From contig KV425554.1 in assembly GCA_001632425.1 (NCBI GenBank), forward strand, positions 814,868-878,867: a DNA stretch of 64,000 nt. Direction: 5' to 3'. Made by a program: the position numbers and the translations under genes. Of the stretch, positions 1 to 12,213 are shown in pieces. Position 1 is the first letter of the stretch; the number at the start of each line of letters is the position of its first letter. Origin of the DNA: Neolentinus lepideus HHB14362 ss-1 (lineage: Eukaryota; Basidiomycota; Agaricomycetes; Gloeophyllales; Gloeophyllaceae). The notes under the pieces are model-generated. The model did not search any database and had not been told where the DNA came from. It saw only the letters and a program-made list of their open reading frames with translations.

Positions 1-889
1 ACGGCAACGGCACGACATATGTGGCGGAGATCCAGTCTCACGTGAGTATCTTCGAAGATTTTGTCGTAACTTGCACTCAAGGGGCTATCGCATATCAGAG
101 AAACGACATCTTGTATGGCACATTCAGGATGAGGGCACAAGTGCCTAGTATTCCTGGAGTCTGCTTCGGTGCGTCCCGATCTCCTTTGCAGCACCGAGTA
201 GCTTGAAGTTGAACGTTGAGCGTTCATATTGAAAGGGTTTTTTACGTACAAATCTGACACGGAAGAAACTGACATCGAGTTCTTGTCGTCGGATCCAACC
301 TACTATAATACGGTGCATTATACGAATCAGCCACATACCACACAGGTCGGTCTACGTTGGGGGGAATTCTCGTGAATATCTGTACTCATACGATCGGAAT
401 TGTAGGAAGTGCAGGTGAATGGAGCAGACTTCACGTAAGGGCACTATTCTTTCATTGTGCATGCGGTTGATGTAGTTTATCGTGTGTAGGGCGTTTGGAG
501 ACCATAGGTTCGACTGGTTGCCCTCTGCCACTACGTTTTACTACAACAACCAGAAGGAGGCGGTGCGTCCAGTCGATACCTGCTTTCAGATATTCTACTG
601 ACCGTCAGTACGTGCCTGTAGACTATCACCGCTAACGTACCAACAGTGGCGTCGAACTTTCTGCTCAATGTCTGGAGCGATGGGGATCCGTCCGTTTCTT
701 CTAGATCTTTATTCGGAAACGTGGCTATTTCTAATATTTCCTAGGGAATGGACGCAAGGTCCTCCGACAAGCAACGCGATCGCCACGGTACAGTGGGTCG
801 AGTTGTATTTTAATTCAACGTCGCTGAGCGAGAGCTCGTTCGTTTCGGCATGTAATGCGGCTGGGAACCCTGCTGCATGTCAGATATGA
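1..889 (+). CDS. GH16-like secreted glucanase/lectin, copy 1 (5' end outside window)
   Basis: C-terminal part of a concanavalin A-like, GH16-type secreted protein; the signal peptide and first exons lie upstream of base 1. Several short exons are separated by introns of about 50-60 bp. They read in order DILYGTFRMRAQVP, then the GH16 catalytic signature ETDIEF (ExDxE, encoded near 270-285), YYNTVHYTNQP, HRFDWLP, NVWSDGDP and a C-terminal ACQI stop at 887-889. The family acts on beta-1,3/1,4-glucans or binds them outside the cell. The same exon series recurs at 1217-2620, so this is one half of a tandem duplication. No stop codon interrupts the recognised exons. Substrate cannot be told from sequence. 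It could be a lectin-like member without strong hydrolase activity, although both glutamates of the motif are present. Confidence 0.75.
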
Positions 890-1216
890 AGCACTGCACA
901 GATGTACCTGTATCTTGTCACAGATGGTGGACACCCCAAATTGATCTCGACTGTTTCCCTCATGCGTGCTCGGCTATAATCCCGTCATTTTGCTCTTATT
1001 CTTCAACGGGTACGTTTCCCCGCTGTGTTTGACTCCGGCCGATCTCTTCCTGCGGCAATGACCAATACCCGCGAGCGGAGTCGTGCCGTCGTGTCGACCG
1101 TGATCCAAGTTCGGACTGATGGCCTGGGCATCCACTACGGGACTGTCGATCGGATAAAATCACAATCATTTTTAACGGGCCCTCTACATCCTGTGAACGC
1201 TGTTCTTTCCAGATTC

Positions 1217-2620
1217 ATGTATCGAACTCTCGCTTTGCTTTCCCTTGTTCTCATCGGAGTCTCAGCGTCTCACTTCGACACTCTCAAGCGTGGCAAACAT
1301 TTTGATAAGAGGGCGACTACTACTAGTTGTGCATGCGGGTATCGAGATTCGAATGGGAATCTATGGGTGCGCTTCTATATGCTTTCATATTAGACTGAAA
1401 CTCATTGATGGCGGTGGACACGCCGATGGGTGGGACAGAGGGAATCTGTGACATCGGACTTCACCTCTTCAGCTGGGGCAATGTCCGTGTTGTCAAAGGA
1501 TTGGTACGTCGAGACGTGGGGAACGCAGAAGAAGTATCAATATATGCAGTGTTCTGCGAGTAATGTTTTCCAAGTGCGTTCAGCTCCCTTTTTGTCAGGT
1601 GACTGGCTGACTGCAATTGTTTTAGTATCAAAGTATGTTCATCACCCAGAGTATTTGAACGACGAGGTTGAGACAGATTGCTAGACGCACTTGGACTGAA
1701 GACGTCTGCGGTAAGCGGGAACCTACGCCCGACATACAAATGCGAGCTGATTTACGTCTGCTAGTACACCGGAAATAACAAGACATATGTTGGCGAGATC
1801 CAATCTCACGTACGTCGTAGTCTCCTTCGCTACTTTCTAGCTACATCAATCGAACCCGTCCATTCTGGTGTTTCAGAGGAGCGACATCCTATATGGCACA
1901 TTCAGGATGAACGCGCAGGTGCCTACTGTGCCTGGTGTATGCTTCGGTAAGTTTACCGTTTCTTCTACTCACTGACTCTCACCGAATATAATGTGGATGC
2001 TCGATATTGTGTAGGCTTCTTCGCGTACCGAACCTCCACTCAAGAGACAGATATCGAATTCCTCTCATCGGATTTGAGTTATTATAATACGGTGCATTAT
2101 GCAAACCAGCCTTATACAACGGCTCGATCATCGCAGGTAAGCGTGAGGATAAGGTCGCATGAGGTTATGGTTGCTCACAAGCAAGAACTCGAATTGCAGA
2201 AAGTCCAGGTGAATGGTGATTTGAGGACACCTGGGGTGCATAGATTCGATTGGTTGCCGAGTCAGACGATGTTTTATTATAATAACCAGCAAATGGCGGT
2301 GCGCACGATCCTTGCCCGGTCCTACCGCAAAGTGCTAACAGCCTTCACAGAGCATCACTATCGACGTTTCGAGTACGGCATCAAATGTGCTCCTCAACGT
2401 CTGGAGTGATGGGGATCCGTACGTCATCTCCTTTCCCGTCCAAAATTACTGATTTATTTTGTGCCTCATTTTTAGTACATGGTCGCATGGCCCTCCGATG
2501 AGCGACGCGATTGGAACGGTGCGGTCAGTTCAGATGTACTTTAATTCGACGACCATGAGCGAGAGCTCGTTCACTGCTGGGTGTACTGCGGCTGGAAAGC
2601 CAGCTGTATGCCAGATATAG
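1217..2620 (+). CDS. GH16-like secreted glucanase/lectin, copy 2
   Basis: Complete GH16-type gene. Exon 1 (1217-1366) encodes a signal peptide beginning MYRTLALLSLVLIGVSAS and ends at a TGG codon before GTGCGC. Exon 2 is 1439-1573 (RESVTSDFTSSAG, DWYVETWGT). The join between 1574 and about 1711 is uncertain: the family-like stretch LDALGLKTSA is read just before the GTAAGC donor near 1712, but the acceptor used before it is not clear. Later exons carry TYVGEIQSH, DILYGTFRM, the catalytic ETDIEF motif, HRFDWLP, NVWSDGDP and the C-terminal VCQI stop. The start is chosen because it yields a signal peptide followed by a Cys-rich N terminus (SCACGY). It would be exported and act on cell-wall or substrate beta-glucan. 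It is paralogous to the partial gene just upstream, in the same orientation. Confidence 0.8.
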
Positions 2621-3152
2621 AATGTAGCGTAGCTCATATATATTGTCTGCATTTCGCAGTCCTAGACGCGAATATCCATCCTTGAATCCCTTTGCTCGCC
2701 TGCTCGGATTGACTGAGATGTCGCTAGTAAGTCACTAGTCTAGTCAGCCACATCGCGCAAGCAGGTTGTGGCATCGGGCAACCGGGCCGGTCATACCGCC
2801 CGACGCCGTCGGACGCCGTGACTCGCGGTCAGCGCATTAATTACCGTCTATTAACGACACCACCTGGCGAATCTTCATATATGCCTCATACAGACCAGCT
2901 CGCCGCTACGCTGTTGTCATAATACCTCCTCGCCACAGCGCACCAACAATGCCAAAGCGTCGATCAGGCGTTCGTCACAGCTGTCAAATCTATTAGTGCG
3001 CTCGGCGTGTGCGAAGTCGAAGTGGAGTGACCTCTGCCAGGGATGACTGACGTAGTCATTACGCGCCCCGTAGAAATAGAATGACGGGTGATTCAACCTT
3101 TCCCTCAACGACCACGACGACCGCGACGCTGGCGCCAACGCTGTGAGACACG
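2621..3152. other. Intergenic region between GH16 copy 2 and the SMP/C2 gene
   Basis: No coding signal on either strand. The stretch 2740-2840 is GC-rich with CGTCGGACGCCGT-like runs. It must hold the 3' end of the glucanase gene and the promoter of the gene starting at 3153. Confidence 0.5.
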
Positions 3153-6100
3153 ATGACCACGACTGCTCATCAGTACGGCGAGCCCTACTCGGGCCGCAAC
3201 AAGGTGCCCACTATTCAAGGGTACCAAGGTAGGGGGTCCGGACCACCCGTCAAGGTGTAGCTTATGCTCTCCTACAGCCGAGCAAGACCGCATTGCTCAT
3301 AACGCACAGAACGGCTTGAATGACGAGACCGACAAGTCTCTTCCGCAAATGCCAGCAAGTAGACCACCGCAGCCTCCACCAGGGACTCAGAAGAAGAGCG
3401 GCGCAGAAGAGAAGAGAGAGATGATGGAGCGCCTGCAGCCACCGAAGGATGCGAAGCCGGCCGACAAAGGCAAGCAGAAAGGCGACAGATGGGAGAAGGA
3501 TCCCGTTACTGGTCAGCAGGTCCTCGTGAAGGATCCAAAGTTCGAAGGTTCGTTACTCGGAAAGTATGCAGTTCGATTTTGAATTACTGATGTACGAGTT
3601 CCTCGTAACCCGTTTATCTCTCCCAGACTTCCGTGAGCAAGGGCTTGACAAGGCGGCATTGGACCCGTCTGGTCACAAATCTGGGCCTGCCCTTCGCAAG
3701 CCTGCCGACTCTGCAGCACAGGACTCGCGGTACCCGGCTCCCAACCCTGCACAGGTTGGAAATATCTGCCTCCAGCAGTTTCCACCTCCTGTAGACCCTG
3801 TCGACATCTCGCAAGTCAAGTCAATCCTGCGCACGGGAGCTATGATCACCACGGCTCTGTGCGCTGCTGGATGGTTCTTGACCTGCCTTGGTCACGGCGT
3901 GACTTGGAAGGCGTTCTTCATCAGGAGCACTTTGCTCGGGAGCTTGGCAGCTGTGGCTTGGATCGGTATGGAAAATGCTGGACGGAAGATCGAGAAGGAG
4001 CTCGAACGAGTCCGGATGAACATGCACCGACAGCGAGGCGAGACACTTTCCCCGCCCACGCCCGAGAGCGTAGAGTGGATGAATGCGGTGGTCAAGCTCG
4101 TCTGGGGATTGGTGAATCCCGACATGTTCGTCCCAATCTGCGATATGATCGAGGATGTCTTGCAGGCTTCGCTCCCAAGCTTCGTCGACGCTGTGCGTCT
4201 CACGGACGTCGGACAGGGCACGAACCCAGTCAGAATTGTGTCCATGCGCGCTTTACCCGACCAACCCGGTCATCCGAAATACCCCCAAGAGGAATGGGTC
4301 GGTCTCAACAAAGACACGCAGAGCAAGATTCGCGCAGAACAGGCGAACAAGAATACGCAAGCCAATCCGGCCGAGGTCGACACCGACCAAACGGGCGACT
4401 ACCTCAACTACGAAGTCTCGCTGTCATACGAGGCCCTCCCGGGGCAATCCCGCCGTTTGCGGTTCCACAACATCCACCTCTGCCTCGAGTTTTTCTTGAG
4501 CGCATGGGACTGGTTCAGAGTGCCGATTCCGATTTACGCCATTGTGGAGGGATTCGTCGCGACGGCGCGGATGCGGGTGCAGTTTGTGCAGAACCCGCCA
4601 TTTGTAAGGAATTTGACGGTAACGTTGATGGGAATCCCTCAGGTTGAGGTCAGTGTGGAGCCGTTTACGAAGGCTCTGCCGAATGTACTGGATTTGCCGC
4701 TTGTAAAAGGATTCGTTGAAATGGGGATTGCTGCTGCGGTAGGCGTTCTCTGTTCCAACTGAGCAATGCACGCCGAAGGGGCTGACTGACGCACCGGGAC
4801 AGTGCGCCGAATTTGTAGCGCCGAAGTCGATGACGATTAACCTCGCTCAGATGCTCATGGGCGACGGGATCAAGAAGGATACGAAGGCGCTGGGTGTACT
4901 GGTTATTAACATTCACCATGCTGAGGATATATCCGCGCAAGACTCCAATGGGCTGTCCGATCCGTACATCGTTCTAGCCTATGCTAAGTTCGGCAAACCG
5001 CTGTACAGTACGCGTATTATCTTGGGCGACCTCAATCCCGTCTGGGAGGAAACAGCGTTCCTGTTGGTGACCGACGACGAAGTCAAGGGCGAGGAGAGCG
5101 TTTCTGCGACGCTCTGGGACTCGGACAAGCGCACAGCAGATGACCTGGTCGGGCGGGTGAATATCCCGCTGGACGAGTTGATGAAGAATCCGGGCAAGAT
5201 GCATCCCCGCGTGGATAAACTGGAAGGCTTCGAGGACGCGAACGATATGCCGGGCACACTCCACTGGGATATTGGGTACTTCGAGAAGGTGCCGCTAAAT
5301 AAGGCGTTGAAAAGGGAAGACCCGCAATCCAATGTGCCGGACGCGGCGAAGGATAAGAAGCAGACGCAGGACACAGGGACGGTGGCGGACACGCAGGAGG
5401 AGGCGGATGCGTTGAGGACGCCGCCCGATCCCAGTATTCCGACGGGTATTTTATCGGTGATCGTTCATCAGATTAATAACCTGGAGCGGCAAGATATTAA
5501 AGGGAACACAGGACCGAGGGAGGGGCAGAGCGGCCAGGATACGGACGAGCCGAGCGAGGAGGGGGAGAACTTGCCGAATGGGTATTGCGAGATCATTCTC
5601 AACGATGATCTGATATACAAGACGAGGGTGAAGCAGTATACGAGCATGCCGTATTTTGAGGCGGGGACGGAGAGGTTTGTGAGGAATTGGCGGGAGACGG
5701 TGGTAAGGGTCCAGGTTAGAGATGCGCGGATGAGGGAGAAGGATCCTGTGCTTGGGATCGTGACGGTGAAGCTGTCGGAGTTGTTTAAGGACAGTTCGGA
5801 GGTGACGAGGTTGTTTTCACTTCAGGAGGGAATTGGCTATGGTCGGGCGAATATTTCCTTCTTGTTTAAGCAGGTGAAGACAGAGCTGCCTAGAGAGATG
5901 CTCGGGTGGGAGACAGGGACACTGGAGATACTGGGTGGCGTGAGCATTGAGGCGAATGAAGAGTTGAGGGAGGGTTTCAAGATGAAGAAGTTGACGGTGT
6001 CGACGAGTGATGAGAGTTATAAGGCGCCGTCGTCGAGCGCAGCCGTGGCGGGGGTGAATGTGCATTGGGACCTTCCGGTGGATAAGGTGCGCTTGCCAGT

Positions 6101-6794
6101 GTATAATCGGTATTCTAGCGCGGTGGTCTTCGAGATTGGGAGTGGAGGTGTTGGGCCGATTGGGCAGGATTCGGATTATGTGGCTGTTGCATGGTTAAAG
6201 GATGCGCCTGATGACGAGGAATATGAGCTGAGGGTGCCAGTTATCAGGAGCGATAAGTTAGCGCAAATTAGGCAGAACTATAGTGAGTGTTTGTCTCGCC
6301 GATGTTCGCAATGGGAACTGATGTGCATGTTTTGAATAGTCAACGAGCAGACTGCCAAGACCCACAAGTATGACATCGTTGGTTACCTTACCTGCACGAT
6401 CGTGCTGGACTCTGGGCTGGATCCCGACCATGAGGGCTACCAGAACACTCGGGAGGACAAGCACCGTTATGAGGCATATGACCGGGTAGAGGGCCAACAG
6501 GCGATTGCAAATCGCACGGCGCAGCTGGGTGCCAACGGCGAAGTTGATCAGAAGGAGAAGAAGGATCTTGAGGAGGAGAGGAAGCACCAGCTTGCGATGC
6601 GCCATCGTGGGGTGATGCAGTTCCAACCTGCGAGGACGGCCCTGTGGTCAAAAGAGGGCGTCAAGGCGAGGGCACGGAAGGTGAAGAACGCTATTACGGG
6701 AAATAAGGATCGTGAACGTGAGTTTCCTCTGTTGTCTTTTTTGTGCCAGCTTGCTGACGGGTGATTCGCAGCGACTGTTGAATCGGAAGCTTGA
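3153..6794 (+). CDS. SMP and C2 domain protein, tricalbin-like ER membrane tether
   Basis: Six exons can be joined without a frame break: 3153-3228, 3278-3547, 3627-4738, 4803-6282, 6340-6717 and 6772-6794. They total 3339 nt, or 1112 residues. Residues 1-180 are Pro/Lys-rich. A hydrophobic hairpin follows at about 185-225 (ITTALCAAGWFLTCL, then SLAAVAWIGMENA). An SMP-like lipid-transfer domain spans about 262-485 (VEWMNAVVKLVWGLVNP, ASLPSFVDAVRL). A C2 domain at about 516-640 keeps Ca-binding aspartates (DSNGLSDPYIV, WDSDKRTADD). A second C2-like segment follows at about 700-850. This order (membrane hairpin, SMP, C2 domains) is that of tricalbins and extended synaptotagmins, which tether ER to plasma membrane and move lipid. 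The C-terminal region is Lys/Glu-rich. This looks like an intact housekeeping gene. Confidence 0.85.
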
Positions 6795-7790
6795 TTGTAT
6801 CACGTAGTTAGGGTTGATGCAAGATATGGAGACATGAACGATGGACTTGTGTTGTATGATACATGATATTTGTATACGCGGTAAAGTACTCCTCGTATTA
6901 GACATAATGCAAAGCAATGAAAACATTTTGCTTGTCAACCAGATCGAAATGGTCTTACCCGCCGAGGATAAAAAGTACTGTATTTTCCATTTCTTATTTT
7001 TATGTATCCTCAGCATCGCCTGGCATATAATTTGTTGAGCACACTCGCCGCCGTGGGCAGCCCATCCCGGCAATCTAGGACCCTAACCCCGCACTTGAGC
7101 ACCACCTGGAGCTTTGAGATGGGTGCTAAAGGTTTCGGAAAGGCAAATTCCCTCTCTTAGTGCCCCCTCCTAGTCTTTTCGAATCATGTCGTGGTTATTT
7201 GGCTTAGGAGCCGGCTCCAGTGATAAAACTCTCAGAGGACTCCAGCGTCATGTAAGCAGCTCGAAAACCGACAACCTGCATGCTCGAGGCTACACGATGT
7301 TACTACACCAGAGATCCGCAGAGAAATGGCTGTACTGCAATTCTGCACCCTCGCTGGCCGATGGGTGATAGACTTGCAATCATAAGAGATACTTATGGGA
7401 TGGAAGGGGTTCGAGAAGCCTGACTTTCGCCCTCCGGGGATTAAGATAGAGCTATATGGTAGGGGTGGACCATATATACAGCCATGGTTCGAAGAGTTGG
7501 CGGCGGAGTATAGAGTGACATCTATTGAGTCTGTCTAATCCTCGTCGCCTTGTAGAGGCACACATGGATGATTAGCCGGAAAGCAGCGGCCTCGAAGACG
7601 AGGCCGCCCAGAATTTTTCGTGATTTTTTCCCGATTAGCGGGATTTATAGTACATAAAGGATCTAATGATATACAGTGAAATGTCAAGCAGAAAAGGGAG
7701 GGAAGGGCGGGTAACCGCAAATACGCGCCGCTGGGAGGACAGCGGCGGATACGTCAGACCTAGGAGGGGACGTGGCATGAGCGCGGCTCG
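6795..7790. other. Gene-poor stretch with one short orphan ORF
   Basis: No convincing gene. A short reading frame at 7186-7368 begins MSWLFGLGAGSSDK and stops after 60 residues. No continuation exon is evident, and I do not recognise the family. It may be a gene remnant or chance. From about 7560 the sequence becomes GC-rich and repetitive, leading into the palindromes at 7791-7980. Confidence 0.4.
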
Positions 7791-7871
7791 ACATACCTGG
7801 GAGGACAGCAACTGAACGTCGAGGAGAGAAAGGCGGCGCCCCTTTCTCGACGCAGTGTCTCCCAGGTATGT
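7791..7871. repeat. Long imperfect hairpin
   Basis: The arms ACATACCTGGGAGGACA and TGTCTCCCAGGTATGT face each other across about 80 bp. Nested inside them are GTCGAGGAGAGAAAGG and CCTTTCTCGAC. Single-stranded DNA or RNA could fold into a nearly continuous stem. A further palindrome, TCGAGGAGGCTCCTCGA, lies near 7967-7983. The hairpin could be the core of a foldback element, but no flanking target duplication was found. Confidence 0.55.
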
Positions 7872-8019
7872 ATCCCTCCTATTGAGAGTGTCTCAGTCTG
7901 AGATACGCGGCGGGGCCAGCGCCGGATACGGCGACGGCATGAGGATGCCGCGCGAGGTGGTCTGGTATCGAGGAGGCTCCTCGATTAGACTCACCTAAAT
8001 TCATTTTTTAACTACGATT

Positions 8020-8140
8020 AAAGTAACTTTTCTCACGAACTTGTGAACTTGTCACCGTACTAATTCAGCTTACTTAACTTGGACTTAACTTGGCTTGCAC
8101 ATTGACAAACTAACTTGACCTTGACTAACTTGAGCTCATA
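8020..8140. repeat. Left AACTTG-rich subterminal repeat block
   Basis: Degenerate copies of (T)TAACTTG(G/A) occur at short, irregular spacing, for example GAACTTGTGAACTTG, TTAACTTGG twice and CTAACTTGAC. They read in the plus orientation, opposite to the matching block at 21098-21253. Confidence 0.65.
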
Positions 8141-8464
8141 TATGACACCGCACTGCTTGCCTCTGTCCTCCGATACCCTCGAACCCACCACACCGATTGT
8201 CGTCACGACAGTCTCTTTGTAAGATACACAGCGCACTATAACATCAGGAAAAAGATGCCGGCCCGTAGTCAAGGCCTGAATTAGATTGCCGAATGTAATC
8301 TCCCAGAGCTCAGGTAGCAAGATACGCGAGCTCGAGATCATAATGACGGTGTACGTAGGTCGGCTTCTCCAACAGAGTGATGCATGGTGCTATATGACCT
8401 ACACAGCTACGGTTGTCCATAGAGGATATGTGAGTCTACTGGTCAGACCTCAGGTAATAGCAGG

Positions 8465-9073
8465 TAGTGTTGTGCCAGGCCCGGCCCAAAAGCCCGAGCC
8501 GAGCCGGGCCAGGCCCTAATTAGGCCGGGCCGGGCCGGGCCAAAGCCCTCATAGGCCCGTTGTATAGGGTCCGGCCTGGAGGTCAGGCCGGCCGGGACGG
8601 GCCGACTAGGCCGCGGCTTCGATTACTATCTGTAACGGTAGCTGTACTGCTTACGGAGATCGTATATACTCATTAATCTATGCGCATGACACATCTGAAG
8701 TCGTAGTGTGACAATTTGCATGCCTATGCTGAAGTCGATACTGAAGAACATTCAGTGATGTACCGAGTCACACCACAATAATGTATTCATATATAGTGCT
8801 GTGGTCATTTTTATAAGGCAAAACCAGCCGTTACCTTCGAGCAAATGATGCTTTTGACCAAGCCCACAGCTTCACATAGATTCCTGACATTTTTCGCACT
8901 CTCGTAGGCTATCCTACTTTCTTTACTCGAGGCCGCGGCCTGGGCCGGAGCCGAGCCGGAGCCGGGCCGGGCCCGCTATAGACGGCTCGGCCTGAGGTTT
9001 GGCTGAGCCGGAGCCGTCTGAGGCCGAGCCGAAGCCCCGGCTTTTAGGCCGGGCCGGGCCGTGCACAACACTA
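8465..9073. mobile_element. Non-autonomous hAT-type MITE, 609 bp
   Basis: Terminal inverted repeats TAGTGTTGTGC (left) and GCACAACACTA (right) continue inward as GC-rich GGCCCGGCCC-type arms. An exact 8-bp duplication, ATAGCAGG, flanks the element at 8457-8464 and 9074-9081. An 8-bp target duplication and ends of this kind are diagnostic of the hAT superfamily. The AT-richer centre has no coding capacity, so the element depends on a transposase elsewhere. The perfect target duplication suggests a fairly recent insertion. Confidence 0.85.
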
Positions 9074-9108
9074 ATAGCAGGATATATCATTGAAGCATCG
9101 TGCAGCTA

Positions 9109-12100
9109 TTAATTTGGTACATGCAGTCGTAATCTATCAAACATGTACAGATCAATATGTTTGTTCAATAAGAATTCTGTTGCCTGCTCCAGCACTGTCT
9201 CCGTCTTCCATGAAAGGTCGACAGCAGATGAGAACCAGGGACAGAGATGACAGGCCCGTAAGACATCGCTGAGAGGGACTATCGCTGCGTTGGGTCGATT
9301 GTTCCGCGTCGAGCGTGAGAGTCGATACATGCCTGTTGCTGGATCAATGGCGCGAAATGGTCGGAACCAGTGGATGTAGGCTAGATAGCCCGTCATTTGT
9401 CCCAGCTCGGGCGGAAGTCTGAATATCACATGCAGCTCCGCTACGCGCAGGCCTACACATAACAAAGGTAGTTAGTCTTGCAAACGTGATCTAATGAGCA
9501 TATCTACTTACCTGCCATACTTGTATGGCCATGCAAATGAGCCTCTCGGTCTTCTATGACCAAAACCGTGTCGAAATGAGCAGGAGTGTCCTGAAGCCGT
9601 TGCGACTTCGATTTTTGTCGAGGTGTTGCTCAAATGATGTTGAGACTCTTGGAATTAAGAGGGTCGACGAGGGCGTTATCCGGTAGCTGGATAACAGCAC
9701 ATTTGTAGACATCGAAGACATCCGAGCGCTGCAGTCGCACAGGTGAGGATGGAAAATGTTCTCGCAGGAAGGTATCGAGCGTCGAGAAGAAATCCGTGGC
9801 CCTGAAGTCATGCTCTAGGGTGGATATTGGCGTCGATATGTATGGGCACGTATTAGCGACATGCAGACCATGAATGCGAAGTGACTCCACTCGCGTCATT
9901 GATGTCAACAATGAGCGAGCATACCGTCCAAGACCCTGCCGGATTTGTCGTATCTCACTGGCTAGATTCTCACCTGAGTCATCCAGGTCCTTGTCTTGAT
10001 CGTCATGCACCTCCTTGAAGTGCGACTGACCACGCATCCAGTTGATTAATGAAGATTTGAGAGATACAGCTTCTTGTCGCTGAAGCCAAGTCATCATCTG
10101 GATAGTGTAGTCTCGTTTACTGCTGGCGGCATATGCGCGTTTTGCGTAGTCAATGTGCAGTCGTTCGGGAGATTCAGTGTTGTAGCCGTCGGCAGTCCCT
10201 AGAGCTCTTATTGCACCGAGATAATGCAGAAGCGAATGTATCTTCGGGATATTGAAATGAGCTCGGACTCCCAGTTTGATGAATTCATCCTTATATTCGT
10301 GGAAATCTTCATAAGCTCTCTGCATCAAGTCCAAGGTCTCCGACGTGTGCTGCTTGTATTGTGCATATGAGATGAAGTCCAACAGTGCTTGCGCAGCTCG
10401 AGCTATCTGCTCGTTCACGCCTCCTGCTATGATCGCCAGGAAGACACGCTCCATCTCGCGGTGTTCCTTACCGGTCCACTGCGATATGGTCGATATCCCC
10501 TTCCTGAAGTGTCGCAACCCTGGATATCCTGACATGGCTATGAAACGTGCGTCAACCTCCAGGCTCTTGGCGATATCGGTACACCACTTCACGAGGTGGT
10601 CTTTGAACACACCCTTGTGGAGTTGATGCAAAATGTCGGGTGTGAAGCAGGAGAAGATGTCGACATGTGGGAGACCGATCCAGAAAGGATTGGAGACCGG
10701 CCTCAGTCCCTGTGCTTCGAAGCGTTCATCCTCGATGTTGGTGAAATATCGCTCGAGGATAATTGATGTCAATGATTGATCTCAGAGTACAGACATGACA
10801 GGTAAGCCACGTTGATCTGGAGGAACAAGACAGCGTGGGCAGTGGTTCTCTTTGCAACAGGCTACGAGACATTGCTCAGGATGGTCGGCTACATAGACCA
10901 TGAGGATGGGATAGACATGTAGCCATCGGCACATGTCATGACCACGCCTTCCTTTCCTGCCTTTTTGATAGGCTCGAGGAGCGATCGCATGCACTTATGG
11001 AACAGCTCATAGCCGGCGAGGGAGCGGCGGTCCTCACTGAAGCATTCGAGCTTGCTAACAGGGATATAGCCTATCAGGACGGTTGCTCGGGCTGAAGGTT
11101 GACGGTGAATATGCTTTGCAATGTTCCCGATGGTCAGATATACTGGCCATGCTGCTTTGTCCCCTCCGAATTGGGATAGTTTCGTTTTGTCAGATGACAG
11201 GATTATTGGGGCGATGGTTGCACCTGCAGGTAGCTTCTCCTACAAGAACCCATTTCAGAAGATTGACGAGGTTCCCGATGCCACCAGCATACCTGGAGCT
11301 CCCACCATCTGTCTCCAGTCCACATTTCATCATAAATTCTCCGGCACCCATCCCTATCGCTAAACACTCGTTCTGGTGCATAGGCGATATTCTCTTGAAA
11401 AGCGGGGTTCCCCAACAGCTCGGCCATGCACTCCACAGGATTCCTCCGCCATAACTCGAGCTCTTCCTTGATTGGCATGCCGTCGCCCTCCTGGCGGTTA
11501 CCCTTGACTGTGATTATCTCGCAAGTCCATTGAGGGCCAGTAGGTAGCTCATCAATTGCTTTGAAAAATGAGTAGCTGTTGTGAAATGATGGTTCAGTAC
11601 GTCTCTGCATCTAATAATAGGGTTGTGAACTTTCATGCCTCATATAGTAGCTCATGGGACGTACAATGTTCAGTTTAAGGTACTCATCAATCTTGTTCTT
11701 TCCAACATTCTCTACCAGCCATTGGGCAAGCTCCCATTCATCATCATCTTTGAACGGTGCCCACGCACCACATTCACCCCGCTCAAGAACTTCCTTCCAT
11801 GCCTCAAAGTCTGTCTTACCCTTCCCCACTGCTATGCCCGCCTTTCCTGGAAATGGTTCAGCCCAACGATCTGTACCCATATCCTTGGAATCCCCCATAT
11901 CTTCGACTCTGGCTCTCTTGGCTTGTGGCCGGTCATCACAAGTTGGTGGCCGGCGACTCTGATTCTCCGCACCAATGCTACATTCATCTGGAGTGAAAGC
12001 AGCATCATCGTGAGCAAGGAAGGGGTCCACGTCATTTGACTTAGAGGCCCTGCGTTGATGCTTCTGCCATGAAGTGGATGTCTGTCTTGGACGGTATTCA

Positions 12101-12213
12101 GTTTCTAGATCTTTCAGACAAGATGGAGAATGCGATATGTGACGTGCTACGGCATCTCTGGTGGGTAGAGGCTTTAGGCAATACTTGCACCGGTGTGTCT
12201 TAGAGCCAGCCAT
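9109..12213 (-). pseudogene. Plavaka-type (CACTA superfamily) transposase, decayed
   Basis: The product of a Plavaka transposase gene starts at 12213 with a C2H2-like zinc finger (CKYCLKPLPTRDAVARHISH). It continues with KPSF-like [86 protein letters not shown] and a C-terminal DTVLVIED and SRSTRN segment. Good introns can be read at the joins near 11663-11611, 11270-11215 and 9510-9450, so most of the gene is recognisable. Three lesions break it. A frameshift sits near 10920 between CADGYM and VYPILM. TGA codons at 10782-10784 and 9630-9632 stand where family members typically have arginine. The copy should not make active transposase. Confidence 0.8.

Noticed and set aside
3859..4647. Open plus-strand frame of 262 codons overlapping the SMP domain exon
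   Set aside because: It overlaps the well-supported tricalbin-like frame, is Arg-rich in the way of an off-frame reading, and matches nothing.
7186..7368. ORF starting MSWLFGLGAGSSDK
   Set aside because: Attractive start, but it ends after 60 codons with no continuation exon and no recognised family; left only as a note.
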